From contig JAHIQI010000054.1 of NCBI GenBank assembly GCA_018902755.1, positions 1 through 46,107 on the forward strand: a stretch of DNA of 46,107 nucleotides. Direction: 5' to 3'. Made by a program: the position numbers and the translations under genes. Within the stretch, counting starts at the first letter, position 1. Each line of letters opens with the position of its first letter. The stretch is from Pseudomonadota bacterium (GTDB lineage Bacteria; Desulfobacterota; Desulfarculia; Desulfarculales; Desulfarculaceae). A model generated the notes under the pieces. The model was not told the DNA's origin. It made no database searches and saw only the letters and a program-made list of their open reading frames with translations. Positions 15,826-22,759 of this stretch are shown piece by piece.

Positions 15826-15857
15826 TCCGGTATAATTACAGTAACTGCTAACTGGAG
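15826..15857 (+). promoter_or_regulatory. Class A repeated promoter/leader, copy 3
   Basis: Identical over 32 bp to the copies at 5757 and 9317, and over 37 bp to copy 1 when the preceding CTGAT is included. TATAAT is at 15831-15836. GGAG ends six bases before the GTG start at 15864. Confidence 0.75.
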
Positions 15858-15863
15858 TCAGAA

Positions 15864-16160
15864 GTGGAATTCAAGCCGCAGATAACCGATTCCCTGATTG
15901 AGGCCGCCGCGTCTGATTGGTGCGACTATCTGGTCAATCAGGTAATCATGGACCGCGACCCCATGACCTTCGGTGCCTTTTTTGAAGGGTGGATGATTCA
16001 CCAAGGCGTGACCCCTGACGAACTGGCCCAGGGGATAATGGCCCTTGACGCCCAGGAATTGCCCTACCGCGATTGTCAAGTTGTGGTCCCTGATTGTCAA
16101 CCTGTAGCCCTGTATGTCGATTCGGTGGAGCCCTACAAAAGGGCCGCCCGGCACGGTTAA
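15864..16160 (+). CDS. Hypothetical phage protein under a class A promoter
   Basis: A 98-residue protein of unknown function starting at GTG, placed correctly after the class A GGAG. It is acidic at the N terminus and helical over most of its length (DSLIEAAASDWCDYLVNQVIMD, AFFEGWMIHQGVTPDELAQGIM), with a repeated VVVPDCQPVAL-type stretch near the end. Sharing an identical promoter with the recombination genes suggests it is expressed with them. Confidence 0.58.
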   Translation: MEFKPQITDSLIEAAASDWCDYLVNQVIMDRDPMTFGAFFEGWMIHQGVTPDELAQGIMALDAQELPYRDCQVVVPDCQPVALYVDSVEPYKRAARHG

Positions 16161-16205
16161 CCGGCTGGCCCGGCTACGAAGTTGAACGGCAAATATTGCA
16201 GGAAC

Positions 16206-16236
16206 ACCGGGCCAGGGCTGACCGCCTTGGCCCGGT
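16206..16236 (+). terminator. Candidate terminator hairpin before class B promoter 2
   Basis: A perfect 9-bp stem (ACCGGGCCA with TGGCCCGGT) has a 13-base loop. It is followed by CCATTTAAAACTTT, which has only short T runs. It separates the class A gene from the class B unit and may end the former. Confidence 0.45.
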
Positions 16237-16241
16237 CCATT

Positions 16242-16300
16242 TAAAACTTTGCTTTGTGTTCATTTAATCCTTGACTATAGTTAGTGCTCACTGTAATAAT
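16242..16300 (+). promoter_or_regulatory. Class B repeated promoter, copy 2
   Basis: It matches the 34-bp sequence at 15154 with two mismatches. -35 TTGACT is at 16271-16276. After a 17-base spacer the -10 is TAATAA (16294-16299). The match to a housekeeping promoter is better than in class A. Confidence 0.72.
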
Positions 16301-16340
16301 ACGAACCATGAGCAACGCAACTTTCACAGGAGATCAAGTC

Positions 16341-16565
16341 ATGGCAACCCCCTGGATGACCCGCGCCGCCGCCTCTGAAATTATTGATGACGCCCTGAAC
16401 GCCACCCCCGGCCTGACCATGGGGGAACTGATTCGCCGGGTCTGGGGCGCTGAATACGATCAGGACCAGGCCAACATGGTCAGGTTCATTGTGCTGTCCT
16501 GGGAGCGCATGGGCGGGATCAGACGCCGGGGCGATCAAATCTTCCTGGCCAGGGAAGCCGCCTGA
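16341..16565 (+). CDS. Small winged-helix-like protein
   Basis: A 74-residue protein. ASEIIDDALNATPGLTMGELIRRVWG, then VRFIVLSWERMGGIRRRGDQIFLA, fits a small winged helix: helix-turn-helix followed by a short hairpin. It is a candidate DNA-binding regulator. The ATG at 16341 follows CAGGAGA at good distance. An in-frame ATG at 16308, next to the predicted transcription start, would add 11 residues. The stop overlaps the ATG of the next gene (TGATG). Confidence 0.58.
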   Translation: MATPWMTRAAASEIIDDALNATPGLTMGELIRRVWGAEYDQDQANMVRFIVLSWERMGGIRRRGDQIFLAREAA

Positions 16566-17326
16566 TGGCCCCGCGCCCTTTGATCAACGTGGGGGCCCCC
16601 GCCCCCATTAAGGCCTCTTTTGACCTGAATGAGTTGGGCGGGCTGGACGATCAGACTCTTGTCAACGTCTGGGATACGGCTGGTGGACTGGTCAGGATCA
16701 GGAAGCTGGCAGAGGTGGCCAAGGCTGACGATGAAATGACCAGGGAACTGTTTGAACGGATCGTGGCCAAGATGCATAGCCGGGGGCTTATGCCTGCTGA
16801 AGTGCCGCCAGGAGTCCCTGAGCCGCCCCAGGCCGCGTCCAAATCAGAAGACCCCGTAACGGCCCCGTTCACTGTGACCGGCCCTCCTGGGAGCCGATCA
16901 TGGGCCAAGGCTATCTCTACCTTTTACCCTGCATCTGGCAACGGCTACGCATTCAGCGGGGGCTTTTTAGACTCTCCCCTTAGAGTTGCAAACAAGAGCT
17001 ATGCCCTTTTGGCCTGCCAGCCCGATGGCCAGGCATCTGGCCCAAGGTGCTATGTCCTGGTCAAGGTGCTAAATGGTGCAGTCTTAGATTGGGAACACAA
17101 GATTGACGGCGTCCCCCTGTTCACCTTCAAGGGTAAGAATATGGTCATGGTGTCAGTCGGGTTTGAGGGCTGCAAGATCACCTCAGACGGCTGGGCCGCC
17201 ATGATAAAAGAATTCCCAATCATGGAGAAATGGGCCTACAAAGGCCGCCCCGGCGGCTTGGCCCCGATCGCCCATTATCTGCTCAGGAACGGGATCGGCT
17301 GCACCCCAGACGACTGGATGGCCTAG
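16565..17326 (+). CDS. Hypothetical protein, last gene of the element
   Basis: A 253-residue protein of unknown function, translationally coupled to the winged-helix gene. The N-terminal 85 residues are helical and charged. A Pro-rich linker (about 80-105, VPPGVPEPPQ) leads to a C-terminal domain of about 140 residues with aromatic and strand-like segments (YALLACQPDG, CYVLVKVLNGAVLDWEHKIDG, MVMVSVGFEGCKITSDGW). The end lies 82 bases from tRNA-Pro. Base composition is slightly more A/T-rich in the second half than in the replication genes, which might mean a separate origin. Confidence 0.58.
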   Translation: MAPRPLINVGAPAPIKASFDLNELGGLDDQTLVNVWDTAGGLVRIRKLAEVAKADDEMTRELFERIVAKMHSRGLMPAEVPPGVPEPPQAASKSEDPVTAPFTVTGPPGSRSWAKAISTFYPASGNGYAFSGGFLDSPLRVANKSYALLACQPDGQASGPRCYVLVKVLNGAVLDWEHKIDGVPLFTFKGKNMVMVSVGFEGCKITSDGWAAMIKEFPIMEKWAYKGRPGGLAPIAHYLLRNGIGCTPDDWMA

Positions 17327-17330
17327 GCCC

Positions 17331-17362
17331 GTCACAAGAACTGTGACAAAACCGTGACAAAA
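17331..17362 (+). other. GTGACAAAA direct repeats with inverted GTCAC, possible integrase arm sites
   Basis: GTGACAAAA occurs at 17343-17351 and 17354-17362, 11 bp (one helical turn) apart. GTCACAAG at 17331 is partly inverted relative to them. Repeats of this kind beside an attachment site are often integrase arm-type or excisionase sites. The assignment is by position only. Confidence 0.35.
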
Positions 17363-17400
17363 GCACTTAGGGGAGCCAGCGCTGGCTCCCCTAAGTGCTT
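17361..17400 (-). terminator. 40-bp perfect palindrome, likely terminator of the tRNA-Pro transcript
   Basis: Two 20-base arms (AAGCACTTAGGGGAGCCAGC and its exact reverse complement) are joined with no spacer. Reading on the minus strand, it begins eight bases after the tRNA-Pro CCA and is followed by TTTTGTCACGGTTTTG, so it can act as an intrinsic terminator there. On the plus strand no T run follows, though it could still slow phage transcription entering the tRNA. Confidence 0.62.
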
Positions 17401-17408
17401 GAAATTAT

Positions 17409-17440
17409 TGGTCGGGACGACTGGATTTGAACCAGCGACC
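17409..17440. other. Probable right attachment site (tRNA-Pro 3' end)
   Basis: The T arm and acceptor end of tRNA-Pro lie at the exact change from phage genes to host genes. Integration into the 3' end of a tRNA gene, rebuilding it intact, is the usual outcome for tyrosine integrases. The matching copy would lie beyond the left edge, so the core length cannot be read here. Confidence 0.45.
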
Positions 17441-17485
17441 CCTGCGTCCCGAACGCAGTGCTCTACCATGCTGAGCCACGTCCCG
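17409..17485 (-). tRNA. tRNA-Pro (anticodon CGG), CCA encoded
   Basis: On the minus strand, a 7-bp acceptor stem (CGGGACG with CGTCCCG) is complete. The D arm is GCTC/GAGC. The anticodon stem CTGCG/CGCAG closes loop TTCGGGA, giving anticodon CGG for CCG proline codons. The T arm is CTGG-TTCAAAT-CCAG. The discriminator A and CCA are encoded. Its 3' end faces the phage element. Confidence 0.95.
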
Positions 17486-17533
17486 ACTGGGTGTACTTGT
17501 CTACCTCAGGGCCTTGGTTCTGTCCAGCCCTTT

Positions 17534-18151
17534 TTATCCGGCCAGCTGGGCTATTTGTCCGGCCGCCGGGCCCACAGCCTCCAGGAAATTTAAAAGGATG
17601 CGCATGGTGGCCCCCCAAATCATGTCCTGGCCCTGGTAAAGGGCGATCTGCCTGAGCGGCATGCCCTCCCAGGTCATGTCCACGGTTTGGTAATTGCTCT
17701 GGTCCAGCAGCCGGGCCATGGGCACCAGCACCAGGCGCTCCACCTCCACCGGGTTGGGCCTGAAGCGCGCCGCCGGGTCCATGAGCCCCAGGTAGGGGGT
17801 GACCAAAAATCCGGTGACTGTGACCACCTGGTCCAGGCGCGAGATAAGCTCCACTTCTTCCGGGGGCACCCCCACCTCTTCGTGAGTCTCGCGCAGGGCG
17901 GTGGTCTTGTGGTCCGGGTCCTCCGGGTCCACCATGCCGCCGGGAAAGGATATCTGGCCCGCGTGGGAGGGCAGGGTCTCGGTTCGCTTGGTGAACACCA
18001 CCTGGACCCGCTTGCCGTCGTCCCACAGGGGCATTAGCACCGCGGCGGGGCGCACCTGTTCCAGGCGTTCCCGGCCGGGCCGGTGGCTCTCCAGGACGCG
18101 GCACAGGGCCTTGCCCACCGCCAATTGTCTTTGGGTGAATTGCGAAGCCAT
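17534..18151 (-). CDS. Nudix hydrolase, CoA pyrophosphatase (NudL) type
   Basis: A 205-residue protein. VFTKRTETLPSHAGQISFPGG is the family signature of CoA pyrophosphatases, and the adjoining Nudix box ends ALRETHEEVGV with the same spacing as in E. coli NudL. It would cleave CoA to phosphopantetheine and 3',5'-ADP, using Mg/Mn bound by the Nudix glutamates. Length fits the family (about 190-210). It is upstream of tRNA-Pro in the same direction, 48 bases away. Substrate is assigned by family signature only. Confidence 0.85.
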   Translation of the reverse strand: MASQFTQRQLAVGKALCRVLESHRPGRERLEQVRPAAVLMPLWDDGKRVQVVFTKRTETLPSHAGQISFPGGMVDPEDPDHKTTALRETHEEVGVPPEEVELISRLDQVVTVTGFLVTPYLGLMDPAARFRPNPVEVERLVLVPMARLLDQSNYQTVDMTWEGMPLRQIALYQGQDMIWGATMRILLNFLEAVGPAAGQIAQLAG

Positions 18152-18276
18152 AAGACATCACATTACCCCAGGTACGCCCTGGGGGAAAGACCCGCCGCGC
18201 AAAAAGCTCCTCCCGCCCGGCTTGACCCAGGGGGGTGGGGGTGGCACCATGTTGCAATGCCAATAAGGGGGTTGCC

Positions 18277-18924
18277 ATGAGCGTAAACATATTTTGTCGA
18301 TTGCTGGCCCTGACCCTGGGCCTTTGCCTGCTGTGCTTGGCGGGATGCGGCACCCCTCCCAAGGTGCCCCCTTCGGGGTTTTTGAGCAACTACGATGCCC
18401 TGACCCCGGACCCCGACGTGGAGGGTCTCTACTGGTGGGAGAAAAAGGGGGTCAACTGGCAGAATTACCACGCCCTGCTCATCGACGAGGTGCAGGTGCG
18501 TATGGCCCCCCAGGCCCGGGAGCAGCTTGAGGAGGGCGAGGCCAAGCAGATGGCTGAGCGCCTGCGCTCCATGGTCATCAAGGCCCTGGCGGGCAACTAC
18601 CCCCTGGCCTCGCGTCCCGCTCCGGGGGTGCTGCGCCTCAGGGCCGCCCTGGTGCATCTCAAGCCGGTGCGCCCGGCGGTCAACGTGATCAGCTCGGCGG
18701 TGCTCATGGTGCCTCTGGACGTGGGCGAGGCCGCGGTGGAGGCCCAGTTCAGCGACAGCGTGAGCGGCCGGGTGCAGGGGGAACTGGTCATCAGCAATCA
18801 GGGCAGCATCGCCCAACTCACCAAGGTGTGGACCCGCTGGGAGCAGGTGGAGGAGGCCTTCGCCCAATGGGCCCTGCTGCTCAGGCGGGCCATGATGCAG
18901 GGACGCCCGGCGCCCAGCGAGTAG
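18277..18924 (+). CDS. Lipoprotein, DUF3313-like
   Basis: A 215-residue protein with a lipoprotein signal: basic start, hydrophobic run and lipobox LAGC near residue 23. The mature start (PPSGFLSNYDALTPDPDVEG) and the pattern YHALLIDEVQVRM fit the DUF3313 lipoprotein family of unknown function. It should be anchored in a cell-envelope membrane. The ATG at 18277 follows AAGGGGG; an upstream in-frame start at 18235 would place extra residues before the signal. The stop almost meets the convergent regulator gene. Confidence 0.75.
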   Translation: MSVNIFCRLLALTLGLCLLCLAGCGTPPKVPPSGFLSNYDALTPDPDVEGLYWWEKKGVNWQNYHALLIDEVQVRMAPQAREQLEEGEAKQMAERLRSMVIKALAGNYPLASRPAPGVLRLRAALVHLKPVRPAVNVISSAVLMVPLDVGEAAVEAQFSDSVSGRVQGELVISNQGSIAQLTKVWTRWEQVEEAFAQWALLLRRAMMQGRPAPSE

Positions 18925-18930
18925 GCTGAA

Positions 18931-20301
<1,371 letters not shown>

Positions 20302-20415
20302 AATGCTTGTCCAGACGCCTTGTCAGGCCTACCCCATGGTCTATTTCCGCTTGTTACAGTTTTTACATTCCCCTTTATCGGGTGTCAACCGAGAGCTGTT
20401 CAAGTAGGCTCGGCA

Positions 20416-20444
20416 TTGACACTTTCGCGGTTTGGGTCTAGTTT
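20416..20444 (+). promoter_or_regulatory. Possible pncB promoter
   Basis: TTGACA (20416-20421) and, 17 bases later, TAGTTT (20439-20444) lie 45 bases before the phosphoribosyltransferase ATG. The -35 is exact and the -10 is weak. Confidence 0.4.
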
Positions 20445-20489
20445 TGGCAATATCCGGCTACCCATGGATTCCCCAAGAAAGCGGCAGAC

Positions 20490-21848
20490 ATGAGCGAATC
20501 TTACGCAGCCCTGCATACCGACTTCTACCAGATCACCATGGCCGCGGTTTATCACCGGCGGGGCATGAACGGCCAGGCCACCTTCAGCCTGTTCGCCCAC
20601 GACCTGCCCGCTCAGCGGGGCTACATCCTGGCCGCCGGGTTGGCCGACGCACTGAAGTACCTGAGCGAGTTCCGCTTCACCCCCGAGGAGGTGGACTATC
20701 TGGGCTCGCTCAACCGCTTTGAGCAAAGCTTTTTGGACATGCTGGCCGGGCTCCGCTTCAGCGGCGAGGTTTGGGCCCTGCCCGAGGGCACGGTGTGTTT
20801 TGCCGGCGAGCCTCTTTTGGAAGTCACCGCCCCGCTCATCGAGGCCCAGCTGGTGGAGACCCGCCTGATCCAGCTCATCAACCTGCACTCCACCCTGGCC
20901 AGCAAGGCGGCCCGCTGCGTGCAGGCCGCCGACGGGCGCACCTGCGTGGACTTCAGCCTGCGCCGCACCCAGGGCCGCGAGGCCGGTTGGGCCGCGGCCC
21001 GCTCCTCGGCCATCGCCGGGTTCACCGGCACCAGCAACGTGGAGGCCTCCCAAGCCCTGGGCACCATCCCCGTGGGCACCATGGCCCATGCCTTCGTGGA
21101 GGCCTTTGGCGACGAGCTGGCCTCTTTCCGGGCCTTTGCCGAGACCTTCCCCAATGGCACCGTGCTGTTGGTGGACACCTACGACAGCGTGGAAGGCCTG
21201 CACCAGGCGGTGCAGATCGCCGGTGAGTTGCGGGAAAAGGGCAAGCGCCTGGTGGGGGTGCGCCTGGACTCCGGCGACCTGGTGGGCATGAGCCGCCAGG
21301 CCCGCCAGATGCTCGACGACGCCGGTCTGGAAGAGACCAGGGTGGTGGTCTCGGGTAGCCTGGACGAGTTCCGCATGGCCGAGCTGGTTAGCCAGGGGGC
21401 CATGGTGGACGTCTTCGGGGTGGGCACCAAAATGGGCTCCTCGGCCGACGCGCCCTACCTGGACCTGGCCTACAAGCTGGTCACCTACGACGGCCGCCCC
21501 ACCCTGAAGCTCTCCACCGGCAAGGAGACCTGGGCCTGCCCCAAGCAGCTCTGGCGCACCCTGGACACCGACGGGCGCATCGCTGGCGACGTGCTGGGCC
21601 TGCGCGGCGAGAAGTTCGACGGAGAGCCCCTGCTAAGGCAGGTCATGGCCGGGGGCAAACCCGTCGACCCGGTTCCCGACTGGCGGGACGCCCAGAAGCG
21701 CTTCGGCGAGCAAAAGGCCACCCTGCCCGAAGCCTGCCTGCGCCTGCTGGACCCGCGCCCCCTGGGCATCACCCCCAGCGAGGAATTGCGGAAGGTGCAG
21801 CAGCAGGCCCGCCAGGCCGCCCTGCGCCGCGGCAAACTCCACTCCTAG
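20490..21848 (+). CDS. pncB: Nicotinate phosphoribosyltransferase
   Basis: A 452-residue enzyme of NAD salvage that joins nicotinate to PRPP, with ATP hydrolysis, to give nicotinate mononucleotide. The N terminus (LHTDFYQITMAAVYHRRGMNGQATFSLFAHDLP) is the family signature. SLRRTQGREAG carries the conserved substrate-binding region with the usual active-site histidine position near it, and later GVRLDSGDLVGMSRQAR and FGVGTKMGSS are phosphate-binding loops. Length fits the bacterial NAPRTase group. It stands alone, divergent from the sigma-54 regulator gene with a 188-base space between. Confidence 0.92.
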   Translation: MSESYAALHTDFYQITMAAVYHRRGMNGQATFSLFAHDLPAQRGYILAAGLADALKYLSEFRFTPEEVDYLGSLNRFEQSFLDMLAGLRFSGEVWALPEGTVCFAGEPLLEVTAPLIEAQLVETRLIQLINLHSTLASKAARCVQAADGRTCVDFSLRRTQGREAGWAAARSSAIAGFTGTSNVEASQALGTIPVGTMAHAFVEAFGDELASFRAFAETFPNGTVLLVDTYDSVEGLHQAVQIAGELREKGKRLVGVRLDSGDLVGMSRQARQMLDDAGLEETRVVVSGSLDEFRMAELVSQGAMVDVFGVGTKMGSSADAPYLDLAYKLVTYDGRPTLKLSTGKETWACPKQLWRTLDTDGRIAGDVLGLRGEKFDGEPLLRQVMAGGKPVDPVPDWRDAQKRFGEQKATLPEACLRLLDPRPLGITPSEELRKVQQQARQAALRRGKLHS

Positions 21849-21939
21849 CTGTTTTTTCACCTCCTATCCCGGCCGCCAGGTTTTTTGCTACCCTGTAACT
21901 AGGGGGAGCGACCTAGCACTGCTGCTTGGGAGGGCCGCC

Positions 21940-22758
21940 ATGAGCATTATCACCATATCAGGCGAGATGGGTTCCTTGCGCGACGAGCTGGCGGAGGATA
22001 TCTGCCGGCGCGGAGGGTTGGAGTGCGTCGACCGCCGCACCCTGATGGAGGCGGTGGCCGGCCTGGTGGACATGTCCCGCGACGAGCATCAGCTTCTGGC
22101 CGAGCAGGGACCCGCCCTGTTGGACCTGAACCACCGCCGCCGCCGGGTGTTCGCCGCTTTCCTGGAATCCGTGGTCTTGCAGTACGCACAGCGGGCCAGG
22201 GCGGTGCTGGTGGGCCGGGGGGCCAACCTGCTTTTGCGCGACGTGCCGGGGGTGCTGCGGGTGCGCACCGTCAGCCCCCTGGAGATAAGGGCCCAGCGCC
22301 TGGCCCGCCAGGAAGGCCTGGGCATGGACCGGGCTCGCCAGTTGGCCACGGTGGTGGACCAGCAGCGCCGGGCCTACATAGCCCACGTCTTCGGGGCCGA
22401 CTGGTCCTCGCCGCTCAGCTACGACCTGGTCTTGAACATGGGACGGCTGTCCCTGGAGCAGGCGTCCACCACGGTGCTGGATTTGGCGGCCCACGCCGAG
22501 TTCGACCTTAGCGCCGAGAGCCGCCGTCTGCTGGCCGACACGGTGCTGGCCTCGCGGGTGCGCCGGGAACTGGTGGCCGATATGGACCTGCACGCCCTGG
22601 AGGTGCACTGCGACGGGGGCGTGGCGGTGCTCACCGGCTACGCGGCGGACCAGCAGGGGGTGAACCAGGCCAAGGAGTTGGCCGCCACGGTGGACGGGGT
22701 GAGCCGGGTGGAGTCGCGCCTGGAGGTGTCGCCCACCATGAGCAAGTTCCTGCCCTAG
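21940..22758 (+). CDS. Cytidylate-kinase-like protein with C-terminal BON domain
   Basis: A 272-residue protein. The first 190 residues match cytidylate-kinase-like proteins: ITISGEMGSL at the P-loop position, VLVGRGANLLLRDVPGVLRVRTVSPLEIRAQRL, and a helical end. The P-loop lacks the usual GSGG and lysine, so nucleotide binding may be weak or lost. Residues about 205-268 form a BON domain (RVRRELVADMDLHALEVHCDGGVAVLTGYA), known from proteins that bind phospholipid or other envelope parts. No export signal is present. Function is unknown; it may be a nucleotide or phosphate sensor. It converges with tamB, the two stops being one base apart. Confidence 0.68.
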   Translation: MSIITISGEMGSLRDELAEDICRRGGLECVDRRTLMEAVAGLVDMSRDEHQLLAEQGPALLDLNHRRRRVFAAFLESVVLQYAQRARAVLVGRGANLLLRDVPGVLRVRTVSPLEIRAQRLARQEGLGMDRARQLATVVDQQRRAYIAHVFGADWSSPLSYDLVLNMGRLSLEQASTTVLDLAAHAEFDLSAESRRLLADTVLASRVRRELVADMDLHALEVHCDGGVAVLTGYAADQQGVNQAKELAATVDGVSRVESRLEVSPTMSKFLP

Positions 22759-22759
22759 C

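Noticed and set aside
17354..17593. A 79-codon plus-strand frame across the palindrome and tRNA-Pro
   Set aside because: It reads through the complement of a tRNA gene, a common cause of false small proteins.
18242..18256. TGGCAC...TTGCA resembling a sigma-54 promoter before the lipoprotein gene
   Set aside because: The distance between the GG and GC elements is one base short of the strict spacing, though a sigma-54 activator gene is next door.
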